From Chitinophaga filiformis (lineage in GTDB: Bacteria; Bacteroidota; Bacteroidia; Chitinophagales; Chitinophagaceae): 64,000 bases of DNA. Every line of letters starts with the position of its first letter. Within the stretch, counting starts at the first letter, position 1. The stretch covers positions 1,240,001-1,304,000 of the forward strand of contig NZ_CP095855.1 in the NCBI RefSeq assembly GCF_023100805.1, given 5' to 3'. The notes beneath the pieces are model-generated. The model did not search any database, was not told the origin of the DNA, and saw only the letters and a list, made by a program, of their open reading frames with translations. Shown here piece after piece: positions 1 through 8,825 of this stretch. The translations under genes were made by a program, and so were the position numbers.

Positions 1-1496
1 ATGTCTGCAATGTTCATCAGTATTTCCTGTTCGTTCTGCAGGTCCTGCATCAGTTTCTGAACAGCGCCGCCGGCTACCAGCAGAATAGCTTTCTTGAAGT
101 TAGCGATCGCTTTTTTCTCGGCGCTGAAAGGCGTTTCATCTTCATTGCCGAAATCAGGAATGCTCATCAGCTCTTTCATGACATTCATAGCAGGCGTCAT
201 GAGGTCCAGGCGGCCTTTCATGGCGCGCTTTAATGTCATATCCAGGGCCAGCAGGCGGTTGATCTCATTGGTGCCTTCGAATATACGGTTGATGCGGCTG
301 TCGCGGTAGGACTTGGAGATGACATATTCATCGCTGAAGCCATTGCCGCCATGTATCTGCACGCCTTCATCCACAGCAAAGTCCAGTGCTTCAGAGCCGT
401 TCACCTTTAGGATGGCGCATTCTACGGCATATTCCTCAGCAGCGCCCAGCAGGGCTTCTGCAAATGGTTTGCCGGCTGCTACCAGTTCTTTTTCCTTTTC
501 GTCAATGAGCTGGGCGGTGCGGTAGAGGGCTGATTCACATACCCAGTTCCGGATCACCATTTCACCCAGTTTATGTTTAATAGCGCCGAAATTGGCGATA
601 GGCTGCTTGAATTGCTCGCGGGTATTGGCGTACTGCACAGTGATAGTGGTAACCTGCTTGGCTGCTCCAATAGCGGCTGCACAGAGTTTCAGACGGCCAA
701 TGTTGAGGATGTTGAAGGCAATGAGGTGGCCCTTGCCGATCTCGCCCAGCACATTTTCTGCCGGCACTTTAGCATCCTGGAAATAGATCTGCCGGGTGGA
801 AGACCCTTTAATGCCCATTTTATGTTCTTCCGCTCCCAGCGTGAAGCCCGGAGTGTCTTTGTCTACGATGAATGCCGTGAAATGCTCGCCGTCAATTTTG
901 GCGAACACGGTAAATACATCTGCGAAACCAGAATTGGTGATCCAGCATTTCTGCCCGTTCAGGAGGTAGAACTTACCGTCGTCCGACAGTTTTGCAGTGG
1001 TTTTAGCGCTCAGCGCGTCTGAACCGGAGTTGGGCTCCGTCAGGGCATAGGCGCCTTTCATTGCTCCGCTGGCAAGGGAAGGTATATATTTCTGTTTCTG
1101 CGCTTCTGTACCGAAGTACAGGATAGGTAAGGAACCGATACCGGTATGCGCGGCCATGGCAACAGAGAAAGAGTGGCCGGCACCCAGGGCTTCATTGATC
1201 AGTGTAGCGGTAACAAAATCTTTTCCGAGCCCGCCGTATTCTTCCGGAAAAGCAGCGCCCAGCAGTCCCAGTTCACCTGCCTTGTCCAGCAGGGAGGGCA
1301 TCAGGCCTTCTTCCAGTTTATCAATACGGTCAAGCACCGGGGTCACTTCTTTGCTTACAAACTGCTCCGCCATTTCTCTGATCATACGTTGCTCTTCATT
1401 GAAATCTTCGGGTGTAAAGACTTCGTTGGCAGGGGTTTCTTTAACGAGGAATTCCACGCCTTTCAGTGCGTGTTTGTTATCAACTGTAGCGTCCAT
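1..1496 (-). CDS. acyl-CoA dehydrogenase family protein (C-terminus cut by window edge)
   Basis: Flavin-dependent alpha,beta-dehydrogenation of an acyl-CoA thioester, a beta-oxidation or amino-acid catabolism step in the cytoplasm. About 498 codons are visible, starting MDATVDNKHALKG at the ATG complementary to 1494-1496. The family signatures are clear: GAYALTEPNSGSDA and CWITNSGFADVF in the middle domain, GIKGSSTRQIYF, and IHGGNGFSDEY followed by YRDSRINRIFEGTNEINR in the C-terminal helical domain. The protein extends past this domain (ALDMTLKRAMKGRLDLM onwards), as in the roughly 600-residue Bacteroidota members, so the missing part is probably about 100 residues. It is divergent from the hydrolase at 1568 with only 71 bp between the starts. 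Substrate chain length cannot be read from the sequence. Confidence 0.95.
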   Translation of the reverse strand, partial: MDATVDNKHALKGVEFLVKETPANEVFTPEDFNEEQRMIREMAEQFVSKEVTPVLDRIDKLEEGLMPSLLDKAGELGLLGAAFPEEYGGLGKDFVTATLINEALGAGHSFSVAMAAHTGIGSLPILYFGTEAQKQKYIPSLASGAMKGAYALTEPNSGSDALSAKTTAKLSDDGKFYLLNGQKCWITNSGFADVFTVFAKIDGEHFTAFIVDKDTPGFTLGAEEHKMGIKGSSTRQIYFQDAKVPAENVLGEIGKGHLIAFNILNIGRLKLCAAAIGAAKQVTTITVQYANTREQFKQPIANFGAIKHKLGEMVIRNWVCESALYRTAQLIDEKEKELVAAGKPFAEALLGAAEEYAVECAILKVNGSEALDFAVDEGVQIHGGNGFSDEYVISKSYRDSRINRIFEGTNEINRLLALDMTLKRAMKGRLDLMTPAMNVMKELMSIPDFGNEDETPFSAEKKAIANFKKAILLVAGGAVQKLMQDLQNEQEILMNIAD

Positions 1497-1555
1497 CCTG
1501 AATTTTTTTGGTCCTATTGTAATTTACTTAGTTTAGGCCAAACGGCAAAAGTTGA

Positions 1556-1563
1556 TACATTTG
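1556..1563 (+). promoter_or_regulatory. -7 box TACATTTG of the 1568 gene
   Basis: Exact match to the Bacteroidota sigma-A -7 consensus TAnnTTTG, with a TTTAG at 1532-1536 in the -33 position (19-bp spacer). The box ends only 4 bp before the ATG at 1568, so the transcript would start at or within a few bases of the start codon (leaderless or nearly so). Confidence 0.6.
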
Positions 1564-1567
1564 TGCC

Positions 1568-2371
1568 ATGTCTTCCTTTTTTTTCCCATATCGGAAAAGC
1601 CGTTTCCATACGATCAGTGATGGAACAGGGGAGGAATTGCTTATCTGCCTGCATGGCTTTGGTGAAAATGCCGGCAGCTTTGACCGTCTGCATTACACAC
1701 TGGGACAGCACTTTACTATTGTAGCGCTGGATATGCCCCTGCATGGACAGACGGACTGGAAGGAAGAACGGGCATTTGAAATGGACGATCTGAAAGCAGT
1801 AATACTACTCATTCTGGAGCATTATGGTTTTTCCACTTTCTCCCTGATGGGTTACAGTATGGGGGGACGGGTAGCTTTATGTATTGTGCAGCTGCTGGCG
1901 GAAAAGGTGGACCGTTTATACCTGCTGGCGCCGGATGGACTGAAAGATAATTCCTGGCATATGTTTGCCACCCAGACGCGCACGGGCAATAAACTGTTCA
2001 AATACTGCACTTATCATCCGCAATTGTTCTTCGGGCTGTTGCATACCTGGCGGGGACTGCGTTTTATCAGCAGAGGCCTGCACAAGTTCACTTTCAACAG
2101 CATGAACACGCTGGAGAAACGGGAACGGGTGTATTTCGTGTGGACCTGTATGGGTAAGATGATGCCGGATAGAAAACTATGTAAAGAGCTGCTGAAGAAA
2201 TATAAGATCCGGACGCTGCTGCTGTTCGGCAAATATGACCGCGTAATACCTCCTGTGCTGGGCGTGCGCTTTATGGATGGCAGTTTCCCATGTGAAATGC
2301 TGGTAATGGAAAAGGGACATCACCTGATCGGTGAAGATGCGGCGGAAGCCATAAAAAATCATAGTTTTTAA
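1568..2371 (+). CDS. alpha/beta-fold hydrolase
   Basis: 267-residue alpha/beta hydrolase. The oxyanion-loop motif LHGFGENAGSF lies near residues 28-38, the nucleophile elbow GYSMGG near 95-100, and the C-terminal KGHHLIGEDA carries the likely catalytic histidine; the acid is probably the Asp in GKYDRVIPP. No signal peptide, so cytoplasmic. The substrate is not identifiable; ester, thioester or lactone hydrolases all share this core. There is no other in-frame start near the N-terminus, and the conserved fold begins within 15 residues, which supports this ATG even though the promoter box is almost adjacent. The next gene follows after 57 bp on the same strand. Confidence 0.85.
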   Translation: MSSFFFPYRKSRFHTISDGTGEELLICLHGFGENAGSFDRLHYTLGQHFTIVALDMPLHGQTDWKEERAFEMDDLKAVILLILEHYGFSTFSLMGYSMGGRVALCIVQLLAEKVDRLYLLAPDGLKDNSWHMFATQTRTGNKLFKYCTYHPQLFFGLLHTWRGLRFISRGLHKFTFNSMNTLEKRERVYFVWTCMGKMMPDRKLCKELLKKYKIRTLLLFGKYDRVIPPVLGVRFMDGSFPCEMLVMEKGHHLIGEDAAEAIKNHSF

Positions 2372-2428
2372 AGTAACAACAACATACAATCATCTGCAGA
2401 TAGTGATCTGCAGCCTATCGTCTCAGCT

Positions 2429-3571
2429 ATGTATATCATTCTATCGATCCTGTTCGGCTTAGGTCTTGTTTACGGTTATTTAATGTTTCGCTATGGACAG
2501 GGATGGAAAGGTTTGCCGGCTTTCAGGCCTGTAAAGCCGGTAAGCGGTCAAACGAAGGTAACAGTGATCATTCCCGCCAGGGATGAGGAATCAAATCTGC
2601 CGCCCCTTCTACAGGCATTAAAGGCGCAGACGTATCCCGCTCATTTGTTCGAGGTGATTGTGATCGACGATTTTTCTACGGATGCTACGGCTGCTATTGT
2701 AAGGAACTTTCCTGCATCCAACGTACAGTTGTTACAGCTGAGCCAACACCTGAGTGCAGAACAGCGGCTGAATTCCTACAAAAAGAAGGCAATAGAGATG
2801 GCGGTGGAACGCGCTACCGGCGATATCATTATGACCACAGATGCTGATTGTGTAATGGGCCCGGAATGGATCACGCGGATGGTGCAATTCTATGAAACCT
2901 ATCAGCCAAAGTTCATTGCTGCACCGGTTAGTTTTTACCAGGAGCATAACTTCTTTAAAGTGCTGCAGTCGCTGGATTTTATGACAATGCAGGGCATCAC
3001 AGGGGCACTGGCAGCACTGGAATCGGGCACTATGTGCAATGGCGCCAACCTGGCTTACGAACGCAAAGTGTTTTATGAGGTAGGTGGTTTTAAAGGAATA
3101 GATAACATTGCTTCGGGCGACGATATGCTGCTGATGTTTAAGATCTACCGGGCTTACCCGGCAGGTGTATTGTATATGAAAAGTGAGGAGGCGATAGTAC
3201 GTACCTTACCGGTAGATACATTTAAGGCATTTATGCATCAGCGTATACGCTGGTCGTCCAAAGCAGATAAGTATGACGACAAGCGGCTGACCTGGGTATT
3301 GGCCCTCGTATATTTCTGGAATGCAGGGATGCTGCTGGCCGGGATAGCAGCCCTGTTCCTGCCGGCATGGCGTATGTGGGTCCTCGGATTGCTGCTCTAT
3401 AAGATCCTGGTGGAGTTTTATTTCCTGATACCTGTAGCGCGTTTCTTTGGTAAAACAGCTTTATTATCAAGGTTTATTCCCGGACAGTTCTTTCATATTC
3501 CTTACATTGTAGTGGCAGGTTGGTTAGGTAAGTTTGGCTCTTACCAGTGGAAGGGACGAAAAGTTAAATAA
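2429..3571 (+). CDS. membrane glycosyltransferase, GT2 family
   Basis: 380-residue inverting GT-A glycosyltransferase anchored in the inner membrane. An N-terminal membrane helix (residues 2-18) precedes the catalytic domain with VTVIIPARDEESNLPPLL, the nucleotide-binding VIDDFSTD, the metal-binding TTDADC and the acceptor motif QRIRW, followed by two or three C-terminal membrane segments (about 285-365). This layout is that of processive or lipid-linked polysaccharide GT2 enzymes. It ends 2 bp before the ABC permease, so the two are co-transcribed. Donor and acceptor sugars cannot be deduced. Confidence 0.88.
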   Translation: MYIILSILFGLGLVYGYLMFRYGQGWKGLPAFRPVKPVSGQTKVTVIIPARDEESNLPPLLQALKAQTYPAHLFEVIVIDDFSTDATAAIVRNFPASNVQLLQLSQHLSAEQRLNSYKKKAIEMAVERATGDIIMTTDADCVMGPEWITRMVQFYETYQPKFIAAPVSFYQEHNFFKVLQSLDFMTMQGITGALAALESGTMCNGANLAYERKVFYEVGGFKGIDNIASGDDMLLMFKIYRAYPAGVLYMKSEEAIVRTLPVDTFKAFMHQRIRWSSKADKYDDKRLTWVLALVYFWNAGMLLAGIAALFLPAWRMWVLGLLLYKILVEFYFLIPVARFFGKTALLSRFIPGQFFHIPYIVVAGWLGKFGSYQWKGRKVK

Positions 3572-3573
3572 GC

Positions 3574-4722
3574 ATGATGGCAGACAGCAACAGCAGAACC
3601 TCATTTGGCGGTAATGCCTGGAAAAGGTTACGGCGTAATACGGGCGCTGTAGCGGGCATGTTGTTGATCGTTTTGGCAGTGATCGTTAGTATACTGGCCT
3701 ATGTACTGGCGCCCGACGGCACTCCTTATGCCAACAGGATGATGCTGGAGACCAGCGGGCAAAAGCCGGGGTTCCGTATGCATGTACTGGCGCTGCAGCA
3801 GGACCGGCAGATAGGCCAGGTTGGTTTTTTCTCCCGTTTGATGAATGGCCAGCCTGATACAGTAAGCTATATCCCTGTCCGTAATTGGCATTTTTCCGGC
3901 AATGACATCATTATAGCGAGATACCTGGATGAAGAAGAAACGGTGACGGAGCGGTATAGCCTTGGACGCGTATTATTTGCAAAGGAAGTGCCTCCCGGCG
4001 GCAGGTTGAAACAATGGCAACAGGAGATTGCCGCTAACAGGATCAAAGAACGCATTTACTGGCTGGGAACAGATAAATTCGGGAGGGACATTCTGAGCCG
4101 CCTGCTGGTAGGCACAAGAGTGAGTCTGAGTGTAGGCTGTATAGCGGTGATCATTTCCCTGACCATTGGCATCCTGCTGGGAGCAGTAGCGGGTTATTTC
4201 CGGGGAGTGACGGATGATGTGGTGATGTGGCTGGTGAATGTGATCTGGTCTGTACCTACCTTGCTGCTGGTATTTGCCATTACGTTAGCGCTGGGCAAGG
4301 GTTTCTGGCAGGTATTCATAGCTGTGGGACTGACCATGTGGGTGAATGTGGCCAGGATCATCCGGGGGCAGGTGCTGGCATTGCGGGAACTGCCTTTTAT
4401 AGAAGCTACGCGGGCCCTGGGCTTTGGTCATACGCGCACGATAGTAAAACATATACTGCCCAACATCCTTGGCCCGGTAATGGTGGTAGCCGCAGGTAAC
4501 TTTGCCACCGCTATAGTTGTAGAAGCCGGCCTCAGTTTCCTGGGGGTGGGGGTGCAACCACCGCAGCCTTCCTGGGGCCTGATGATCAAGGAGAACTATA
4601 ACTTTATTATCACCCACAATCCTATGTTAGCGTTAATTCCGGGTCTGGCCATTATGGTGATGGTATTGGCCTTTAACCTGTTAGGGAACGGGCTGCGGGA
4701 CGCCATGGACGTGCGGCAGTAA
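3574..4722 (+). CDS. ABC transporter permease, DppC/OppC type
   Basis: 382-residue inner-membrane permease of the peptide/nickel class. The first membrane helix is at about residues 25-48. The family motif LGTDKFGRDILSRLLVGTRVSLSVG is at about 163-187, and the coupling loop (EAA-like) is EATRALGFGHTRTIVKHILPN near 278-298, with four more membrane helices. It is longer than typical DppC (about 300 aa) because of a roughly 110-residue extracytoplasmic stretch between helix 1 and the core. No ATPase, partner permease or binding-protein gene is adjacent, so the rest of the transporter must be encoded elsewhere. Two consecutive ATGs (3574, 3577) are possible starts. Confidence 0.88.
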   Translation: MMADSNSRTSFGGNAWKRLRRNTGAVAGMLLIVLAVIVSILAYVLAPDGTPYANRMMLETSGQKPGFRMHVLALQQDRQIGQVGFFSRLMNGQPDTVSYIPVRNWHFSGNDIIIARYLDEEETVTERYSLGRVLFAKEVPPGGRLKQWQQEIAANRIKERIYWLGTDKFGRDILSRLLVGTRVSLSVGCIAVIISLTIGILLGAVAGYFRGVTDDVVMWLVNVIWSVPTLLLVFAITLALGKGFWQVFIAVGLTMWVNVARIIRGQVLALRELPFIEATRALGFGHTRTIVKHILPNILGPVMVVAAGNFATAIVVEAGLSFLGVGVQPPQPSWGLMIKENYNFIITHNPMLALIPGLAIMVMVLAFNLLGNGLRDAMDVRQ

Positions 4723-4779
4723 ACACTTGGATCGCATTAAAAAAACGACTAATTTTACCCTTATCCATAATTCTTTACT

Positions 4780-5202
4780 ATGCCTTTGAAATCATATCTT
4801 TTTACAGCCTTAGCCCTTTTCGCCATCACATTTTCCGCCTGCAAGAAAAAAGGAGCCATTGAGCCTAAACCTGAAGAGGAAGGCCTGAAGGTAGCCCTGG
4901 AAAATGTTGCAGAAGGACAATATACCGCCGCTCCTGGAAGCAGTTATACTTTCCAGGTGAAGATCAATTCTGTTATGCCTGCAGCAGGTGTAAACATAAA
5001 GGTAGATGCTATTACTGATCCTGGTGGTATTGTTTTCCCCCAGAATCCTGTTGCACCCTCCAAAGACAGTGTTATTAATATTACCCTGGTGGGGCTGGAA
5101 AGGCTCCGTACGGTAAAGGTGACGGTTACCATTACTTCAGCCGGTAACGAGAATAATAAGATTACGAAGACATTCTGGATTACGAATAAATCGGACGGAT
5201 GA
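4780..5202 (+). CDS. small lipoprotein of unknown function
   Basis: 140-residue exported protein. The N-terminus is a lipoprotein signal ending in the lipobox-like FSAC near residue 20, followed by a KKKGAIEPKPEEEG linker. The remainder alternates short hydrophobic and polar runs typical of an all-beta, immunoglobulin-like fold. A near-consensus -7 box TAATTTTA lies at 4750-4757 and a strong terminator follows the stop, so it is probably a single-gene transcript. I do not recognise a characterised family. Confidence 0.7.
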   Translation: MPLKSYLFTALALFAITFSACKKKGAIEPKPEEEGLKVALENVAEGQYTAAPGSSYTFQVKINSVMPAAGVNIKVDAITDPGGIVFPQNPVAPSKDSVINITLVGLERLRTVKVTVTITSAGNENNKITKTFWITNKSDG

Positions 5203-5247
5203 GGCTAAAATAGTATCACTTCAGATGCTGCCCGTTCATATAATTTC

Positions 5248-5285
5248 AAGCCAGATCCTTACTGATAAAGGATCTGGCTTTTTTT
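5248..5285 (+). terminator. rho-independent terminator
   Basis: Perfect 13-bp stem (5248-5260 with 5268-5280), 7-nt loop, followed by a T run to 5285. It closes the lipoprotein gene. Confidence 0.9.
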
Positions 5286-5352
5286 ATGGACTTCATCCTC
5301 CTCAATTCTTATTTCTCCATAGCTTTGCACCTGCAGAATAAGCAGCCAAACT

Positions 5353-6447
5353 ATGCGTATAGGAGTGAATGCCTCCTGTGTATTGCAGGATACGCCTGCG
5401 GATACAGGTAACATCATCAGGGATCTACTGTCAGGATTATGCCAGTCACACCCGGAGCACCATTTCGTTTTCTTCTTTGATCAGACACCGCCGGCAACCT
5501 TACAATGGCCGGAGAATGTAAGAACAGTGGTAGTACCTGCTACGGGCTTCCGTAACTGGCAGCAGTACCTGTGGCTGGAATGGAAACTGGTGAGCGCCAT
5601 TAAGAAGCAGCAGCTGGATCTTTTTCTGGGTATGGACGGGCAAATACCTTTACGCAGCAAGGTGCCTGCTCACCTGGTGATTGGTGATGCGGGCTTTTTG
5701 CATGGCCTGGCTGGCATCCCGGTTTCGAGGCAGCGCCTGCTGAAAAAGAATCTGACCAGGTATATCGCTCAGGCAAAAAAAGTGATTGTGTTGTCGCATA
5801 CCCTGGAGCAGGACATATTACAGTATGCACCTGATGCAGCCGCAAAACTCCAGGTGTTGCTGCCGGCTGTTGACAATAGTTATAAACCCTTGCAATGGGA
5901 GGACAGGGAGGAAGTGAAAAGCACCTATGCCGGCAGTGTCGAGTATTTCGTGGCCGTAGGCAACATCCACCCGAAAAATAACCTGATGCCGCTGCTCAAG
6001 GCATTCTCCGCTTTAAAGCGCAGGTTGCACTCCAATATGAAATTGTTGCTGGTAGGCTCAGAGACGCCTGCCGGTGCAGAAATTACGGGCTCTTTACCCT
6101 CCTATAAATACAGGAATGACGTGGTGCTGATACCAGATGCCGATCAGGCCACACTGGCGGGGATAGTAGCAGGAGCTTATGCGCTGCTGTATACAACCCG
6201 TTTTGCAGGCGTTGCCATGCCGGTATATGCAGCCATGCAGTGCGATGTACCGGTTATTGCCCTGGAGGGCGCTGCAGCAAGGGAAGCGGGGGGAGATGCG
6301 GTATTGTATGCTGATCCGGAGAGCCTGGAGGACCTGGCAGATAAAATGTGTCTGTTGTATAAAGATGAGGAACTGAGAAGCCGGCTGCTGGGTAAGATAA
6401 GGAAAGCGGGCCCGGGCGGGGCATTTGACACACTGATTATAGATTAG
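5353..6447 (+). CDS. glycosyltransferase, GT1/GT4 family (GT-B fold)
   Basis: 364-residue cytoplasmic GT-B glycosyltransferase. The N-terminal half starts MRIGVNASCVLQDTPADTGN and contains HLVIGDAGFLHG. The C-terminal Rossmann domain begins at YFVAVGNIHPKNNLMPLLKAF (about 195-215) and carries TRFAGVAMPVYAAMQCDVPVI and GDAVLYADPESLEDLADKM, the nucleotide-sugar-binding region of GT4-like enzymes. The usual E-x7-E acceptor motif is degenerate. It lies alone between a terminator and the gldC promoter. The acceptor is unknown; cell-surface glycan or glycolipid synthesis is the likely role. Confidence 0.83.
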   Translation: MRIGVNASCVLQDTPADTGNIIRDLLSGLCQSHPEHHFVFFFDQTPPATLQWPENVRTVVVPATGFRNWQQYLWLEWKLVSAIKKQQLDLFLGMDGQIPLRSKVPAHLVIGDAGFLHGLAGIPVSRQRLLKKNLTRYIAQAKKVIVLSHTLEQDILQYAPDAAAKLQVLLPAVDNSYKPLQWEDREEVKSTYAGSVEYFVAVGNIHPKNNLMPLLKAFSALKRRLHSNMKLLLVGSETPAGAEITGSLPSYKYRNDVVLIPDADQATLAGIVAGAYALLYTTRFAGVAMPVYAAMQCDVPVIALEGAAAREAGGDAVLYADPESLEDLADKMCLLYKDEELRSRLLGKIRKAGPGGAFDTLIID

Positions 6448-6458
6448 CCAATTAATAC

Positions 6459-6466
6459 TAAATTTG
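6459..6466 (+). promoter_or_regulatory. -7 box TAAATTTG for gldC
   Basis: Exact TAnnTTTG match 31 bp upstream of the ATG at 6498, placed just after the preceding stop codon; no good -33 element is visible at standard spacing. Confidence 0.55.
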
Positions 6467-6497
6467 CGGTTCTTAAAATTTGGGAACAAACAATATC

Positions 6498-6845
6498 ATG
6501 GGAAAGACATCTACCATACAAATTCAGGTGGGACTGGACAATGACAGGATACCTGAAAAGATAGAATGGAGGGCAACTGACAGCTCTGAAGCAGACCGTT
6601 TCCAGCAGGCAAAGGCCATGCTGATCGCCTTTTGGGATGGTGGTGACAAAACCGCCCTGCGCATAGACTTATGGACGAAACAAATGATGGTGGATGAAAT
6701 GGCCGATTTCTTTTTCCAGACATTAATGACCATGGCTGATACTTATCAGCGTGCTACGCCATATAAGGACCAGGCGGATGATCTCCGTGCTTTTGCCAAG
6801 GATTTCTACAAGAAATTCGAAGAAAAGCAGAAACAGGAACAATAG
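6498..6845 (+). CDS. gldC: gliding motility protein GldC
   Basis: 115-residue cytoplasmic protein that I recognise as GldC from MGKTSTIQIQVGLDNDRIPE, then WRATDSS, KAMLIAFWDGGDKTALRIDLWTK and the helical MVDEMADFFFQTL. GldC is a small accessory component of Bacteroidota gliding motility with no known enzymatic activity; it accompanies the GldKLMN/type 9 machinery encoded elsewhere. I chose the ATG at 6498 over an in-frame TTG at 6480 because the family begins here and the promoter box is only 31 bp upstream. It is followed by the YqeY-like gene after 24 bp, suggesting co-transcription. Confidence 0.9.
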   Translation: MGKTSTIQIQVGLDNDRIPEKIEWRATDSSEADRFQQAKAMLIAFWDGGDKTALRIDLWTKQMMVDEMADFFFQTLMTMADTYQRATPYKDQADDLRAFAKDFYKKFEEKQKQEQ

Positions 6846-6869
6846 GCCATAACCTTAAAACATCCACAT

Positions 6870-7322
6870 ATGTCATTAGAATTAAATGTTAACGCCGCAA
6901 TCAAGGCTGCAATGCTGGCAAAGAATGAAGCCGAACTGCGTGCCCTGCGCGCAATCAAGGCTGCAGTATTGCTGGCCAAGACAGCAGAAGGTGGTGGAGC
7001 AGAACTGACCGGCGACGATGAGATAAAACTCCTCCAGAAGCTGGCAAAACAAAGGAAAGACTCCCTGGAGATATTCCGTCAGCAGAACCGTGAAGACCTC
7101 GCTGTAAAAGAAGAAGAGGAACTGGTGGTGATCGAAAAATACCTGCCGAAACAGATGGATGAGGCAGAATTGAGAGCTGCTATAACTGAAATCATTGCTG
7201 CAACAGGCGCCAGCTCACCTGCCGATATGGGTAAGGTAATGGGTGTAGCCACCAAACAACTGGCCGGCAAGGCCGATGGTAAGGCTATTTCCGGACTGGT
7301 AAAAGAGCTGTTGGCTAAATAA
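6870..7322 (+). CDS. yqeY: GatB/YqeY domain-containing protein
   Basis: 150-residue all-helical protein of the YqeY family, related to the tail domain of the GatB subunit of tRNA-dependent amidotransferase. Key segments are LRALRAIKAAVLLAKTAE, DDEIKLLQKLAKQRKDSLEIF, VIEKYLPKQMDEAELRAAI and the C-terminal DMGKVMGVATKQLAGKADGKAISGLVKELL. Length and end match free-standing bacterial YqeY. The molecular role is not established; tRNA-related binding is inferred from the GatB tail. Co-oriented with gldC (24 bp) and the CvpA-like gene (73 bp). Confidence 0.92.
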   Translation: MSLELNVNAAIKAAMLAKNEAELRALRAIKAAVLLAKTAEGGGAELTGDDEIKLLQKLAKQRKDSLEIFRQQNREDLAVKEEEELVVIEKYLPKQMDEAELRAAITEIIAATGASSPADMGKVMGVATKQLAGKADGKAISGLVKELLAK

Positions 7323-7326
7323 TCTG

Positions 7327-7377
7327 ATACCGGATGACTGACCAGATCCTGCATCTGCCGGCTATCCGGTATTTCCC
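7327..7377 (+). other. weak hairpin between yqeY and the CvpA-like gene
   Basis: A 9-bp stem (7327-7335 with 7364-7372) encloses a second 5-bp stem and is followed by a mixed T/C tract. It could be a weak terminator or an mRNA-processing structure; no clear promoter follows before 7396. Confidence 0.35.
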
Positions 7378-7395
7378 TTTTATCCTATTGAAATC

Positions 7396-7938
7396 ATGGG
7401 CATAGATATAGTTTTCGCCATCCTGATGGTATTAGCCATATATAAAGGATATAGCCGGGGGCTTATCGTAGCCGTTTTTTCCTTTATTGCAGTCACCCTT
7501 GGACTCGCCGCCGCGTTGAAACTATCCACAGTGACTGCCCTGTACGCACAGGAGCATTGGGGCATCCATACCCGTTGGTTACCGGTATTAAGCTTTATTG
7601 CACTTTTTGTAGGAGTGGTATTTGCCGTCAGGTTCGGGGCTACCCTTATCCAGAAGATGGTGGAAGCAGCAATGTTGGGCTGGTTAAACAAATTAGGTGG
7701 AATTATATTATATAGTGCTATCTTTATCATTGTATACAGCATCCTTTTATGGATCGCCAATCAACTGTACTGGTTAAGTCCGGAGCTCAAGATGCAGTCG
7801 GTAGTCTATCCCTACATAGAACCTCTGGGGCCGGCAGTTATGAATTTGTGGGGCAAAATTGTTCCTGTCTTTAAAAATATGTTTGAAAATCTACAGTCAT
7901 TTTTTGACAACGCAGCGAAAGAAATACAATCTACTTAG
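7396..7938 (+). CDS. CvpA family membrane protein
   Basis: 180-residue inner-membrane protein with four predicted helices, beginning MGIDIVFAILMVLAIYKGYSRGLIVAV, the hallmark CvpA start (short hydrophobic segment, then a G-x-x-x-G-x-hydrophobic turn). Later helices are near residues 33-50, 62-83 and 104-124, ending in a polar amphipathic tail. CvpA proteins are required for colicin V production in E. coli and linked to envelope homeostasis in other species; the biochemical activity is unknown. It sits between yqeY and an alpha/beta hydrolase on the same strand. Confidence 0.85.
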   Translation: MGIDIVFAILMVLAIYKGYSRGLIVAVFSFIAVTLGLAAALKLSTVTALYAQEHWGIHTRWLPVLSFIALFVGVVFAVRFGATLIQKMVEAAMLGWLNKLGGIILYSAIFIIVYSILLWIANQLYWLSPELKMQSVVYPYIEPLGPAVMNLWGKIVPVFKNMFENLQSFFDNAAKEIQST

Positions 7939-8009
7939 CTCGCTTCAAAGATTATTTGAATTAATAAAAAGAATTATTTTAGCGCAAAATTGACTTTCAA
8001 GCTTTGGCA

Positions 8010-8777
8010 ATGGTTTACGAAATTAAAACACAGGGAAAGTTTAAATTTATTGAGGAAGGTGAGGGGGAGCCATTAGTACTGTTGCATGGGCTATTCGGTG
8101 CGATGAGCAACTTCGGTGGTTTGATAGATTATTTCCGCCACTATAACAAAGTGGTGGTTCCACTTTTACCTCTGTTTGATCTGAATATACTGGATACGTC
8201 TGTGGCAGGGCTGGCAAAATACGTGCACAGGTTTATCGAAGCAATGGGATACACCAATGTGCACCTGCTGGGTAACTCCCTGGGAGGACACGTGGGACTT
8301 GTATACCTGCTGAAGCATCCCGAAGCACCTGTTAAATCATTGATACTCACAGGTAGTTCAGGCTTGTTTGAAAATGGAATGGGGGAAACCTATCCTAAGC
8401 GTGGCGATTACGAATACATCCGTAAGAAAACAGAACTGACCTTCTACGATCCGGCAATGGCTACCAAAGAGCTGGTAGATGAAGTGTTTGATATTACCAC
8501 TAACCGCCTTAAGGTGATCAAGATCATCACCCTGGCGAAATCTGCAATCCGGCACAACCTGGGTGAAGAACTGCGTGATATCAAGATACCTACTCTCCTT
8601 GTATGGGGACTGAACGATACTGTTACGCCACCAATGGTTGGCGAAGAGTTCAAAAAGCTCATACCAAATTCAGAACTGCATTTCATCGACAAATGCGGCC
8701 ATGCACCAATGATGGAGCGGCCGGAAGAGTTCAACAAGATCCTGCATCCGTTTCTTGATAAATTGAAAAAACAGTAA
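8010..8777 (+). CDS. alpha/beta-fold hydrolase
   Basis: 255-residue cytoplasmic hydrolase. It shows LLHGLFGAMSNFGG (oxyanion loop, about 27-40), the nucleophile elbow GNSLGGHVGL (about 88-97), VWGLNDTVTPP (likely catalytic Asp) and KCGHAPMMERPEEFN (catalytic His). Start: the ATG at 8010 (MVYEIKTQGKFKF) is preferred over a TTG two codons upstream. The cap region (LKVIKIITLAKSAIRHNL) is helical, as in haloalkane dehalogenase or MhpC-like proteins, but the substrate cannot be read. Followed by a hairpin terminator. Confidence 0.87.
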   Translation: MVYEIKTQGKFKFIEEGEGEPLVLLHGLFGAMSNFGGLIDYFRHYNKVVVPLLPLFDLNILDTSVAGLAKYVHRFIEAMGYTNVHLLGNSLGGHVGLVYLLKHPEAPVKSLILTGSSGLFENGMGETYPKRGDYEYIRKKTELTFYDPAMATKELVDEVFDITTNRLKVIKIITLAKSAIRHNLGEELRDIKIPTLLVWGLNDTVTPPMVGEEFKKLIPNSELHFIDKCGHAPMMERPEEFNKILHPFLDKLKKQ

Positions 8778-8825
8778 CAGCGCAGAAGAACGATAATACT
8801 AAACCTTGGCGAATAAAGATTTTAG

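Noticed and set aside
6480-6497. TTG start six codons before gldC
   Set aside because: The GldC family begins at MGKTSTIQIQ and the extra codons sit between the promoter box and the ATG.
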